Assembly (NCBI RefSeq): GCF_037392515.1 | Contig: NC_090291.1 | Location: 28,444,001-28,508,000 of the forward strand | Source of the DNA: Haliotis asinina | Taxonomy: Eukaryota > Mollusca > Gastropoda > Lepetellida > Haliotidae | Direction: 5' to 3' | Length of the DNA: 64,000 nt | In this document: one piece after another, positions 1 to 13,200 of the stretch | How the letters are laid out: every line of letters begins with the position of its first letter | Position numbering within the stretch: position 1 is the first letter of the stretch | The notes under the pieces: model-generated | The model's database searches: none | What the model saw: only the letters and a program-made list of their open reading frames with translations | What the model was told of the DNA's origin: nothing | Made by a program: the position numbers and the translations under genes

Positions 1-794
1 AATCCCCAGATAAGTGTCTTTTGTCCTTTTTAATTAAACATGTGATGGATGGACTCTGACGAACACCCTAATGTCCCCAATCACAAGTTCCTGATCCTCT
101 CGCAAAAATTAAGACAGTCACGACGCTACAATTGCCATGATTAATACCCTGAAAATCGCTTTTCTTCCAGGTTCCAAGACCTAAATATTTGCAATGACCA
201 TTAGCAAATGATTACCCAAGAAAATAAATATGCCTCATATTGTCCTGCTCCTAAAGCAGGTCCTAGCAACAAAATTCTTCAATGATTAAAACTGACAGTA
301 ATCCTTCGAGTATAAGCCAAATGTACTTCAAGTTTTTCTGGCAAACATTTCCTAATTTCATCGATATATACATAAGGGATTAGGATGCAAGTACAAATCC
401 ATGTTTCTAAAACATACTTCAACATATTTTCAAAATAATGGCAAGCGAGCTATTTTGGTTTCATTTTGTTAATAAAATCATTGAATAAACACTACTTCCT
501 CTAAAGACTGATGTTCACTAATGTCTTCTTGCAGATTAACTAAGCTATGACTAAGAGTCACCCACCACAAGCTCCCAAAGCCAACAGATAGGTCTAATAA
601 CTAATGGCAAACACAGTGTTCTCACTGTTTTCCATTTGAAAGTGTTTTCTGCCTGCTGAATAAATATTAATCTAGACTAGTATTTTACAGCTGCACAAAA
701 AGATTAGACAAATAATGTTCAGACATTTTTTTTGTTATCGAGGAAAAAGGAAACATGAATAGATCCTGAGAGCTGAGGCTGACTTACTGAACAT
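1..794. other. No gene seen; AT-rich single-copy DNA
   Basis: No ORF of note, no splice-linked coding segment and no repeat that recurs in the window. The text is complex rather than low-complexity, for example around 1-180 and 590-690, and could include conserved non-coding sequence, but nothing here proves that. Confidence 0.5.
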
Positions 795-1632
795 GATGAT
801 AGGGACAACAGAGGCCTACATTGGCAGGATGCAGGGAGGGGATGATAGGGACAACAGAGGCCTACATTGGCAGGATGCTGGGAGGGGATGATAGGGACAA
901 GAGAGGCCTACATTGGCAGGATGCAGGGAGGGGATGATAGGGACAACAGAGGCCTACATTGGCAGGATGCAGGGAGGGGATGATAGGGACAACAGAGGCC
1001 TACATTGGCAGGATGCAGGGAGGGGATGATAGGGACAACAGAGGAGTACATTGGCAGGATGCTGGGAGGGGATGATAGGGACAACAGAGGCCTACACTGG
1101 CAGGATGCAGGGAGGGGATGATAGGGACAACTGAGGCCTACATTGGCAGGATGCTGGGAGGGGATGATAGGGACAACAGAGGAGTACATTGGCAGGATGC
1201 AGGGAGGGGATGATAGGGACAACAGAGGAGTACATTGGCAGGATGCAGGGAGGGGATGATAGGGACAACAGAGGAGTACATTGGCAGGATGCAGGGAGGG
1301 GATGATAGGGACAACAGAGGCCTACATTGGCAGGATGCAGGGAGGGGATGATAGGGACAACAGAGGCCTACATTGGCAGGATGCTGGGAGGGGATGATAG
1401 GGACAACAGAGGCCTACATTGGCAGGATGCAGGGAGGGGATGATAGGGACAACAGAGGCCTACATTGGCAGGATGCAGGGAGGGGATGATAGGGACAACA
1501 GAGACCTACATTGGCAGGATGCAGGGAGGGGATGATAGGGACAACAGAGGCCTACATTGGCAGGATGCTGGGAGGGGATGATAGGGACAAGAGAGGCCTA
1601 CATTGGCAGGATGCAGGGAGGGGATGATAGGG
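795..1632. repeat. 46-bp minisatellite, 18 copies
   Basis: Eighteen head-to-tail copies of a 46-bp unit starting GATGATAGGGACAACAGAGG, with a partial unit at the end. The period is exact (795, 841 and so on up to 1623). Copies differ by a few substitutions, such as CCTACATT versus AGTACATT and GCAGGG versus GCTGGG. The unit has a GGGAGGGGATGATAGGG stretch, so the top strand is G-run rich. Open frames here are by-products of the repeat and not genes. Confidence 0.97.
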
Positions 1633-2870
1633 AGCAGGTCAGTTGGTTGTTGAGTCCATCATTGTCAGATGGTGGGTGAGTGAGTTGCTCAGTCTGTCAG
1701 ATGATGGGTAAGCGAGCTGGTATGTCAGATAATGGGTGAGTGAGTGACTGAGTGAATATGTCTCTTGGTAGCAGAGCAAGGAAGAGAGCCAGTAGGTGAG
1801 TGAGTCACATCAAAGTAATGGGTTCAAACAATGTGCCCATTTGACAAATTGACCCAAGGTCTTAAACATTATGAACTGAATCATTATCGTGTTCAAGCAT
1901 TCTGCTGTCAAAACACCTTCAAATATAATTATGTGACTTCAAAACTGACAGATGTGGGGTTAAATTAGGTTTCACTTGTTAAATCACATACTAGTGTTAA
2001 ATATCTTAAAATATCCAGAACAGTCATTACATTGAGGAAAACGACAAATACTTGACTAATGATTGATCACAGTCCATGCAACAAACCTTTGTCATGTAAT
2101 TTGAAAAGTCCAGACTAAAATCAATCTCAATCAATCCTAATTCATTAATCAATTTACAGACTGGACAATGATTAAGTAAATTAATCAGTATTGTAGCTAG
2201 AAAAGGTCCAAGAAAATAGATTTGTGGGTAAAATGGCAAGATATCATTGAAGCCAATGAAGGTGTTTGGGAAAAGATGGATTGGGACTGCATATAGATAT
2301 TTCAAATTGACTCACAAATATTTTGTCAAGGCAAGTTTCAGATAAGGAATGAAACATATGACTGACCAATTATCGAACAGCAAACCCTGTGCTGCCGAGT
2401 GTATTGTCTGTGTATATCTTGTATCAATACACGTAGATATGGTAAACCATATTCCTGAAAAACATGCTTATAGCAAAATAATAGATATAACACACTGATT
2501 GTTCAGTTCCTGCCACACACTGCATATTTTAGTCAACATATGTACAAATAACTATGGTCATAAAGAACTATACATAGGGCTACCGTTGAGACAGTCATAA
2601 CCAAACGTCTGTAAAGCTGATGAAACAAGCTTGCGCAGCTGTTAATGTTGACTTAAAGATTACAACCAACTATGAAGGATGGACAGTACACATACAACAG
2701 GTATCAAAATGACTAGGTAATCTATGTGGATGAAAATGACACCACAGTCTTCAGTGCTGTCATCAAGTATCTGGAAATTAAAGCCACCAATGCCAACATG
2801 GAGTCAACAAAAGGGGATGATTCTTTCCTCAGATCTGGAAAATATTTCCAGTAACTGCTTCCTCCTCTCA
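1633..2870. other. No gene seen; short GTGAGTGAGT-type repeats then unique DNA
   Basis: From about 1650 to 1810 there are three or four degenerate copies of a roughly 35-bp motif built on TGTCAGATRATGGGTRAG and GAGTGAGT, directly beside the 46-bp array. The remainder is AT-rich single-copy sequence with no recognisable exon. Confidence 0.5.
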
Positions 2871-3150
2871 CAGATCTAGACAGCTTGGTTCAAGAAGGGA
2901 AGAGACGACCTTGGAGGTGATGTCAGATCAGGAACACATTCAACCACTTCCACTAACTGAGGCTTCATTTCACAGATCTAGACACCCTGGTTCAAGAAGG
3001 GAAGAGACGATCTTGGGGATGATGTCAGATCAGGAACACATTCAACCACTTCCACTAACTGCCCCTTCATTTCCCAGATCTAGACAGCCTGGTTCAAGAA
3101 GGGAAGAGACAACCTTGGGGATGATGTAAGATCAGGAACATCATCAAATA
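2871..3150. repeat. 102-bp tandem repeat, about 2.7 copies
   Basis: CAGATCTAGACA-type unit starts lie at 2871, 2973 and 3075, giving a 102-bp period. Because 102 is divisible by three, one plus-strand frame (2911-3129) stays open and reads as a 34-aa repeat with SDQEHIQPLPLT. I regard that frame as a consequence of the period. No flanking splice context or homology supports coding. Confidence 0.9.
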
Positions 3151-4394
3151 CATGACATGATAATGGATGTTCGACAATTCCCCACATATGACATAGTCAA
3201 CACAGTAAGCATCTCTCACATGAGAACATTCTGAAGAATGACCTGTGTATTGGCAAATGTTTATGCAGGCTGGCTGACAAGGCTTTTGATTCCTGATTGA
3301 AATGCTCCAAGTTCATCATCTCTTGATAGAATTCATTGTGAAAGGAAGACCCAGTAGATTCTGTTGTCAACAAACAGAGGCCTCCTAAACCACTCACTGC
3401 TATGTATTCACAAATCTGTACAACAAAAACCATAGGGAAAAGACAAAATAATTTTTCATTCTATGAAAAAAAAAAAATAATCAATTGGATGGTTATTTTT
3501 TTTTCAAATTTTTTACTGTGCCAATCAGGGGTCACCAAGGTCATCATCGAGCTTATTTCAGTTCATCGCTACAGCCCAATATTTAATACATCTTGATTTA
3601 AGAATTAGAAGGATAAAGATCTTTAATTAAAACAATCAGGCTCTAATTTTGATTTATGCCTCTACATCCCCTGGTCAAATAAAGATATCACATTCACAGG
3701 ATTGCCATACTGCTAGAGCAGGGTAAATCATTTATAATCAAATAACTTTTCACAGGGTGAGAACGCAGAAAAATTACACCACGGCTGTGTCAGAATCAGA
3801 CACTATTAATTGCCCAGGGAAAATGCTGCATTAGGTTAATTGTAGAAATTAAATTCCAGAGTCCCATAAGAAAGATCCTCCCCTTTTTTCAGTTAGAGAA
3901 ATGAATTTTCAGTGTATAGGCCAAACTTCAGACTGGCCCTTTTCCCTCATTTTCATGAAGAGACTTTTTTTCTCTCCCGAGAATTCAAGATTTTTGCCTG
4001 ATTGGCTGCCTAGACAGTATTTTGGTGGGCTGTTTAATTCAGAAGAAAATCAAATCATAGCAAGAGCTAACAAAACGTTGCGAAGCAAGCACGGACAATT
4101 TACAGACGTTAACTTGATAAACACTTTGCAAGATGTATCCCCCGATTACTCATCTAGAACAAATCACTTTGTCTTCCCAGTTTCTCCAGGTCAACACTGG
4201 AGTGGAGATGTAACAATGAACATCAAACTATCATGCTGTGACCAAACACAACTACAGCGCTTCCAACCAGCCCCAGTTCCGGGCCTCACACCAACAATCT
4301 TACACAACGTCTTCTGTGACACAATCAACACTCACTATATTAGCTGGCTTGAAATAGAAAATCTGCCTTGCCAATATTGTTTGTGCAAGTCAGT

Positions 4395-4720
4395 GAAGTC
4401 CCAGCTGTGTCAAGGCTGCTTGGTGAGCTGGTGAGTAAAATTGCATGTTAGCAATATCCAAGGTGTATCAAGGCTGTTCGATGAGTCAGTGAGTAAAATT
4501 GCAAGTTAGCATATTTTCCATCTGTACCTAGGCTACTCTATGAGCTGGTGAGTAAAACTGCAAGTAAGCAATACAATGGCTGTATTATGGCTGCTTGATG
4601 AGCTGGAAAGTGAAATTGCAAATACGCAAAATGCAGCTGTATCAAGGCTATGCGTTGAGTTGGTACATAAAACTGGAAGTAAACAACACACCATCTGTAT
4701 CAAGGCTACAATACCAGCCA
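4395..4720. repeat. Degenerate tandem repeat of about 60 bp, about 5.5 copies
   Basis: The motif TGTATCAAGGCTRYNYGATGAG followed by GTGAGTAAAATTGCAAGTTAGC recurs near 4400, 4463, 4523, 4583, 4638 and 4697. Copies are well diverged, with unequal spacing of 55-63 bp, so this is an old array. Confidence 0.75.
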
Positions 4721-6459
4721 CAAACCCCACCCACACCACAATCAGACACTGCAGTCTAACCTAGCTAACTAGTGAATGAGTTACCTTCATTCAACTCAAC
4801 ATCACACATTTCACCTACTGATTATGCCACCAACTGTACTATATCGTTTTGTCAGTTTTGTTTCATAGCACTCAGTAATAATCCAGTTCCATACTAGAAA
4901 TGAATGAAAAATCACTTCTGCACCTGACAATCAAGTGATTGACATCATGAGCATCAAGTCTATGCAATCATGATACAATATCTTGCACCAACCAAGTTAA
5001 CTTGACCCCATTAGTCGCCCTCAAGCAATATGGCTGAACATCAATTCTAAACCAGATCTTCATGAACTGAAAGCATTGTGATCATGAAATCCTTAACCTC
5101 TAGGCTATCCCAGCACCCCACCCAACCTTTGGACTGGACCTGCCTGTAGGTGTATCTGAGATGCCCACCTCAAGTATCAGTTAATACACAGCAATGGCTG
5201 CCACATTTTACTGGCTAACAATAAACAAACAATTCGATCACATATGAACTACTGTTTCCTGATTGGCTGAAATTAAGAAGGGTGGGGCCTCTGTTACGTT
5301 ACTCTTCTGACTGATGTCACCAGTTTCATACTGTCTACAACCTTTGTGCTATTACAAATATTCCCTTTCACTATTGTTGAAATATCTATTTATAAGACTT
5401 GATCACAATCATGTATTAATTTATACATTTATACATTTACCAGTAAAACCTCAATAAGTATCCAACATACTAATATCAACTTCACTACATGTCATAAGAC
5501 TTCAGTCACGATAGGTACACATTAATTCTATTTTGCGTGGTTTGAGTGTAAAATTTCCCCATTTTTCATGTACAAGAGATTAGATTGCACTTTTGTAAGA
5601 CTGCAAAATACCATAAGAAATACATTAATTGATCAAACAAAGCAGTAACATATGAAAGACAAGACTGACTTTGGACATTGCAAAGTACAGCAAACTTTTT
5701 TTTTGTAAAAATCAATAAAAAACTGAAAAATAACTGACATATGGGGAGGAGCATGATGTATTGTAGCATTATGTGTTAATTAGGGATGCAGGGATACACA
5801 GATTATTTACATCCTAGCATTATGGGATGCCATTCTAAACTGGACTTGTGACGAATTTAGACTAGTTTTTTGAGTACTGAATTCAGAAGGATACTCATTC
5901 TTAAGATCTGTCACATCCCCGAGAACCATACTGGTCACCCGTCCATTACCCCCAAAACAACAGGCTGACACTGCCAGTTGCCCCATTAGCAGTGGGTCAC
6001 AGCCTTGTCATACAATGGACAATCACAGTTTCTGTCAATAAAGGAAGTTGGAAAAAAGTGCAATTATTACTGCATATGTGACAGGTCTCATCCAGCCATC
6101 ATGCAGAAAACAATACCAATAGCCCTGACCATGTCACCACGACAATAGGCCTGTCAGCGAACACCTCATAATGATTGCTGGTGTTCAATAACTGTTGAAA
6201 TGAACACTAGTCACACTACTCAGTTAGTAGCCTAATGGCAAAGAAGGAATCATGAGTAACGAAACTGACAAGTGGAATACCTAGCGACACACCGTCACCA
6301 TTGTGAGCAGTAATCAACTGTGTCATGCTATCATCTGGGGACTGATGTGAGTGTGAAGAACAGCTTACTAAGCTGGCAAGTCTGAGGACTTGTTCACAGA
6401 GACAAAGACTCTGCCAACACTATTGAGCTGACACTTGTCTTAGCGGACAAAGCAAACTG

Positions 6460-7680
6460 TTGTAACCTTTGCCCCCAGGGTGTAGGATGGAATATGTCGA
6501 TCACCCCTCCTGACCCTCGTTTAGTCTAGAGTCTTTCGCTCTCCCAGCCTGGAGGAGAGAAAATCACAATTACAACATAAAACACAGGAGTGAGTCGCAA
6601 GAAATGGATATAATTAAGTCGATTGAGCTGTCACTCTGGGCTATAATCAGGCCAAATGGCCGTCTATCTATTATATCTAATTGGCCAAGTCTCACACTTC
6701 ACCATCCAGACCCCTTACTTCTTTATACTGGGACTTGCATGGCTTTATCCCATCCAGAAATATCAGCAGAGAATACAACAGGCTTCCTGACCTTATTTCC
6801 TGAGTTTGGCATCTTCTGTCTGTGGTTCGACAGCAGCAGACGAATCAGACCTCAAAATGACACCTCCACTCTCGCAACACTAAGTTCATTAGAGAGAATT
6901 ATCATAAGCAGGGGGAAGTTCCCTGGCCTTCTTTGTTAAAAATTACAGATACGACTGCAAATTTTAAACCCTAAAGTCAAGCATGATAGGTTAGGGTCTG
7001 CGAGTTTTGTCTAAACCTGCCATTTGGAACAGGGGCAATCTATTGAGCCTCAAAAACACAGCTCTTGGCCCCCAGACCCAATGCCTTGGAACAATAGAGG
7101 AGCGACAACTCGGGGTGAAATTAGTTGGCAGATGTATTAGAATGAGTCACCTCAGCTCATCCCGAGTGAGCTGTCACTGTCCTCAAATTAGATTTGACTA
7201 TCTTTATCATTTTCCTTCTAGTCGGAATCGTTTGAAAAAAATGGCTGTCTGAGCATGTGTTGATTATAATTACAGCACCTGTGAACCATAGTAAATGTGA
7301 TTCACCCGATGGTGTCGAGGGACGGCCCAAACACGTCTCCTGTCAAATGTGAACACTCTCCATGGAGGACTGGCTTTTTTCACGATAATCGCATTATTTC
7401 CGTGGTAACTGCCCTCGTTAATCGGGCAGCGTTTACCGTTTACCATTGTGTTTGATCAGCAGCATAATCTCGCTGTAATCGGCCGCTCTGCATATTTGTA
7501 CATAAATCTTGACCTGCACATCTTCGTGGCACTTCAATCTGCTCACGCACAAAGCATCCAATCCTCTGTCTGTAGTGATCTGTTTCCTGGTGAGTCTTAC
7601 GGTGCGAACAACGCTCTCTGACATTGTACCATTTTTCTTCAGACTTCTCTACCATGATTGATGCTAGTCTAGCCTCGCGC
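6460..7680. promoter_or_regulatory. Candidate non-coding regulatory block
   Basis: This is a stretch of complex, non-repetitive sequence without a convincing exon. It contains homeodomain-type TAAT cores, Sox-like ACAATAG and CCATTGT forms, and the 11-mer GAGCTGTCACT twice (6625-6635 and 7168-7178), which contains the CTGTCA core bound by TALE homeodomain proteins. Motif content of this sort also arises by chance. The call rests on appearance only and needs cross-species alignment. Confidence 0.2.
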
Positions 7681-9988
7681 TGATCCCTGTTCCCACAGAC
7701 TCCTTTGTGCTTGTTTAGTACTACTTAGTCTCTAGGGTCAAATAACATTAGCTCTGCAGTAAGTTATCCTAGGCAACTTAGTAGCCCTTCAACTGATCTT
7801 ATCAACCCTGACATGGAACTGTTTGTGGTAGGCCCCAAGGCATAATCAATCTTGTCCGAAATATTTAGATTAATGTTCAAAGATAAGAATCATATTACCA
7901 TAACCAATCATCAGACTGACAAATTTTGCATATTAAGATTTAGATAATGCAGATTTGTTTTAGTACAATTTGCATAAATTTCAAGAAACAAAAAGAGCAA
8001 AATTACTGAGCATTTTGTCCCCCTGTAATTTACACATGATGAAATTCTGTTGCTAAGACCTGGGAAATCAACGCTGACAGAGGCAGTCACTAGAAGAATC
8101 CACAACAGCTGTTTATAGGGCATTAACATGTGGAAAAATGGCTTGCTCATCATTTCATTTTTTCATTTAAAATTGTGATACCTCCAGTTCAGATCATTTC
8201 TTTCACCCTGATGTAGCTAAATGTTTAAAGTAATCACTTGTGACACTAAGGATTCCTTTTCTAATTCCCAACATGAGTACATTGTGAGAAACCTGTTTCT
8301 AGTATGCCTCACAGTATTGATGAAGAACAGGATAAATGCAGCAGAAAAAAAACCTGCACTCACTTTCTCAGTATTATTAAATTTGGTCACATTTTCCAAA
8401 TGTCTTATCCAAACTTATTAATTAAAAGCATTAATTTTAATAATTAATCTGTGTTGGGATATCTATTTTAGATCTATTTTTTAAATTCAGTTGGAGGAGT
8501 TTAACAAAATAAAAATCAATAATCTGCAAATATTCCTCATGAGAATACACTATCTGTCTATCTTGGCACAGAAATCTTCCCTGATAACATCTGGTCTTAA
8601 ACACATTACATTCAACAAAATTGGAAACAAAGCTTACCCAAACAAGACACAAAAACACTGTAAGCATATGCAGGACATAATAATATCAGTAATCATCAAA
8701 ACAAGAGGCTTTAAAAAAATCCCTAAATGAATTCCACCTCTCTGAGAACTAAACCAGTCCTTTACATATATATTTACAGAAACCTCATTACATAATATCT
8801 GAATGTAAGTGTACAGCCAAAGATAAAGTTGTCAGGTTGAGACTGTTCCACCAGATGCTGGTGACAGGCCGAGGTTGGCGGGCTGACAATTACCTCCTAC
8901 CCCATTGTCTGTCTGACATGGAGACTCTCAGGAGGTGTGACTGTCTACCTTACATCACGCCGCTAAGAAAGACAACAGCACTCTTAAGCATGTGATTGAA
9001 CACCGCATGAGGGGCTTTGTTGAGCTTGTCATAATTGCACAGCAGCCCTGTCAGATTCGGAACATCAAATTTTCTGAGAGACGAACAAGAGTGTAGCTCA
9101 GTGTCCGATAATTTGTCTGTTGATTGCCAAGAATTGCTGTCCAAGAGTGTTGATCTCGGCTCAAGCTTCTCAAACTTCTCTGGTTTGATTGTCATTGAGG
9201 AGCATACTTCATTGCTTCACACCGTGAAGGGAATTAAAGCTTTAATCATCCTAATCACTAAACAGAAGATCAATATTTTACAAATCTAAAACTGGAACCA
9301 CAATGAGCACATATTACAGAGTCCTACAGCCGAACTTCAAAAGTAATATCTATGTCAATGTTTCAAGCCAAGTTTGAAGTACTGGGCTAAGAATAATAAT
9401 AACAAAATTGACGATCGCAATAAAAACAACAGTTTCAACACAAAAGTTGATATATCGCAGAAATTTTGATTACGCTGACTTTTTAAAACTGTTTTCTTTT
9501 GTTATGAGACCGAGTAAAATTGAGATGTTTATCATCCATGAGGTTAGTTAGTTTGATTCACATCTAACTTAAAAATTATTCCAAATACTTTGCATGTCAG
9601 CGTAATTTTAGAGAAAAAGTTTCCACAAACACAGGCTCCTATCTGTACAGGGAACTACAACGTTTGTCTGGAATATAAACTCAACAAATCTGAAAATGTT
9701 ACATGCAAAATGACATCACTGTACCTTAATGATGAGGATAGAAATATTTGCCCTTCATTTTCTTCAGCTGGCCATGGATCAGATTTCACACAAAAGCTGC
9801 ATTCACATTAACATGAGAACCATTTTTCTTAACATTTGTAAATTTGGATTTTAGCCATTGTCTGTTGACAATCATTGTATATACATAATACAGGAATATA
9901 TAATTTACATAACATGAGATTTTTCCTGCAAAAATTAGACTTGCTTCATGTGGGGTTTTAGCACTGCGGGGAGGGCAAAGCAGGAAGG

Positions 9989-10200
9989 AGTGAGTCAGTG
10001 AGTTTAGTTTTATGCCAAACTCAGCTATCAGTTACATGGTGGCAGTCTGTAAATAATCCACTTTGCATCAGACAATCCAGTGATCAACAGCACAAGCATC
10101 GATCTGCACAACTGTGTACCAATGAAAAAGTCAGCGAGCCTGACCATCTGATCTCATTAGTTGCATCTTATGACAAGCATAGTCGCCTGTTATGGCAAGC
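9989..10200 (-). mobile_element. SINE family A copy, minus orientation
   Basis: The copy begins with the inverted (ACTC)n tail, GTGAGTCAGTGAGTTTAG, then the core TCTGTAAATAAT, CAGACAATCCAGTGATCAACAGCA and GCATCGATCTGCACAACTG. It ends with the CGCCT/TTATGGCAAGC head fragment. It is moderately diverged from the copy at 58271-58536 and lacks the outer head. Confidence 0.85.
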
Positions 10201-13200
10201 TGAATGGAAAATAATGTGGTTCATTGACTATGAGACTATGAGACTAAGTTTCAGATAATGATTTCTGCTCTATCGCAACTGCAAATCAAAGGCAGAGTAT
10301 GCAAGTTAGGACAATCATAGCACTGAAGTCAGTGTATGAAATGGGCCCTATGTCGTTAGGATACCTGTTCAGCCATAGCTCCCACATGTATCATGTGGTA
10401 CTGATCTAAGGCATGATAAACATCTTGGCGAGGAGTGTGAATGTGAAGCATGATCTGAAGCTTCCCAGGCAAAATTAGGGCATTAGCATGCCTCTGATTA
10501 TCGGATGTCTCATTAGGCATAATAAAGTCATATTTAAAGCACATTTGTTGACATCAAGATATCCACCAAAACCATCTATTTGTCTCCAGCAGTAATTAAT
10601 GCATTCCCACAACTATCATTAGAAGGGCATTCATTTAACTCATATCTAAACACCACTGTGGTCTCTTGAAATTGCTCCAGCAATGATCATCGTCAAAATC
10701 TCGTGACACTTCTGTCCATTGAGACCCTAGATGTGATATTTCATATCATGATGTAGATACATCACGACAAATTTGATTCTGGACCAAAAAGTGCCATCAA
10801 AAGCTTTCTCTCCTAGAAAAGCCATTAGTGAGCGCTATCTTGCCATGCTTTCTAAACACAACATGGGCCTACCCCCTCAGCAATCAATCAGGTGTTGCCT
10901 TTTAACAGAATCCATCAAAGCAGCGGATATATGGCTGGGGAAAAAGCTTCAGGATTCAACAATTTCTTGTTGAAATGAACCAACAGAGTGAGTTAAAGTC
11001 AGCAGTATTACAGCTTCATCACTGCAGTCAGGGAAATAACAGAAATCTGGGCGGGTAAACAAGTTGTCAACAGCATGAGCAAAAAGACACAAGTGAATGT
11101 TTTGGGTTTTTTTTTAAAAATAGCAGTCATTACGTATCCCATGGTGGGACAGACACACAACTGACCAATACTATCGTCTGGATCCACATCACTGGTAAAG
11201 TAAGTGGCCGGTCATGTACAGCGACACAATGTTCCAATCATGAACACCTAAATACTCTCAGTTGACTCTTAAGACTGCAGGATAATGGGTAAATAGGCAA
11301 GCTAAATTCAGACAAGTATAACACATACATACAAAGCTCATCTATGCCATGTTCACAACAAAGTCCCCACATCAAAACTTGCCATAACTGTAAAAGTATT
11401 CACTTCATTCTATCATACAAGTTCATTGGTCTTTAAGTTCATAGTGCTCCCAAGTCCAAATCCCAATGAGAAGCCCCTTAAATTAATTTCAAGTAAAATA
11501 CAATATAAGTCAAAACTGTAAACCCCAGAGGCTCCATCTGTTGTAATTAACGTCAACTTTAACCCCGATATGCGTCCTCATTCCCAGCAGACTTTACATC
11601 AATGCCGACTAATTCTCACAACATTAAGACGACATCAGAGATGTCCACACAAATGATGAGCAAAATAAATCTGTCCATCCATTTGTCAGGGGGAGCCAGC
11701 CCTGCCCCTCTGTCTTCATCACAAGATCCCAGACTAAACAGAAACTTGTGAGGCACCTTCGTGGTGACTGACAGACATAATCTCAGGGGGTGGCTCTCTT
11801 CCCGTTGGACATTTGGCCAAACTCCACACTGTTGATCAGCAGGCTTGATGGTTGTAGAAATAAATCATGGGGTCAGAAGGATTTATTGAGTACTCTGTTC
11901 AGGCTGTGTACTGATTCCTTGGGATGACAAAATAATGAAACTGTCTGTGGGCACTTGCTTTGTCACTGTTTACTAAATTTAGGGTGACAGATTTTCTTCC
12001 CAATATTTTTCCAGTGAGAACCATGTTCCAGTATAGCCTCACAATACTGAAAATATTTACAATGCAAACAAGTTCTTATTTGCAAATTTGTCACTTTAAC
12101 TTCAGTTTTGTTTGATCGGCGCTACTTATGTTATACCGCTTTAAGAGTATACCAGCAATATTCATTCAGGATAAACAAAAATAGGTTCCACATTTACACA
12201 TATGGAGATATGAAACAAGATGTTTGTCAAGTTGAGCAAACATTTAAACCACATGGCTGCCTATCAGTTTTGCCATTGCACGTGTTACCAAGCTTTAAAC
12301 GTAACCATTATTCACAATAAATCCCTGCAATGAAGGTCATTTGGCCACAAACATGTGTCTTCGTATAAGATCAGAAGTCTAATAAGACCATATCAGTTAC
12401 ATGCAGTGAAGTTTGAATACTGAAATAATTTTCAGCCTTCTATATGTTATCTCACCTGTAAACCTGTATCAACCAAATCAACAACTGTTTTAAAGGAAAT
12501 GTGGATCCAGTGTTTTATGCATAAAGTAATTACTGGTATGTTCCTTCAAATGTTTGTTAAGTACTTCAAGAGAAGAACCCTTACTTATACACTTTTAAGA
12601 TGATGTTTGTAATCAAAAGTACTATCTATAGGAAAAGCTGCTGGTAATATAAATGAATTACTGAAGTTTCATCAATATGTGTGTCCCTTGTTCGATTGAT
12701 GAAACAGAGTGATGCGTGGTCTTACTAAACTTTCATACATCCTGTGTAACACTATCCCTAAGGAGAGGAACCCATAGCATATAAGTCATATCAATATGGT
12801 TTAAGAAGTCTTTCATGGAATATAATTGATAAATATAATACTCAATTTGTCTTGGATATGTTTATATTTAATACTGAATGTTTCTTGTGAAATATCAAAA
12901 TATGTGAGCGACGTTCTTGAAAGGATGACTTGCAAGATTAGGTTTCATTTAAGGGATCTTGATTGGAACAAAGTTCCAACACTGTGCACAACACTAAATT
13001 TGTACTGAAACTGAAGCACATTGAGATGTCCAGGTGAAGACTTTTTTGAAAATAAAATAAAAATGCATTTTTGAAATCTTAGGGATGTAATACAAGAGAT
13101 GACGAACGTCCTTATCAACTTCTGAAATTTTCAAAAACTGAGGAAAAAGCTTGTTTTAAATTCATTTCATCACAAATTAGAAAAAAATTAATCTTTTCAC

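Larger units (their letters stand above)
3151..9988. other. About 6.8 kb without a recognised gene
   Basis: There is no protein I recognise on either strand. The longest open frame (3901-4434, plus, 177 codons) has no known domain, no hydrophobic or repeated pattern, and no splice-linked neighbour. Several blocks look complex and non-repetitive (about 3640-4200, 6460-7680 and 8820-9200). They are candidates for conserved regulatory DNA; see the separate entry. Other stretches are plain AT-rich sequence. Confidence 0.45.

Noticed and set aside
2911-3129. 34-residue repeat protein frame
   Set aside because: The 102-bp repeat keeps any stop-free frame open. Nothing else supports translation.
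3836-3860. Minus-strand F-N-F-Y-N-stop, considered as the NUDT21 terminal exon
   Set aside because: No AG acceptor precedes it, a residue is missing relative to the family, and it is 17.5 kb from exon 6.
3901-4434. 177-codon plus-strand open frame
   Set aside because: No recognisable domain, no splice-linked exon, unremarkable composition, and it runs into a degenerate tandem repeat at the end. Kept only as part of the gene-free region.
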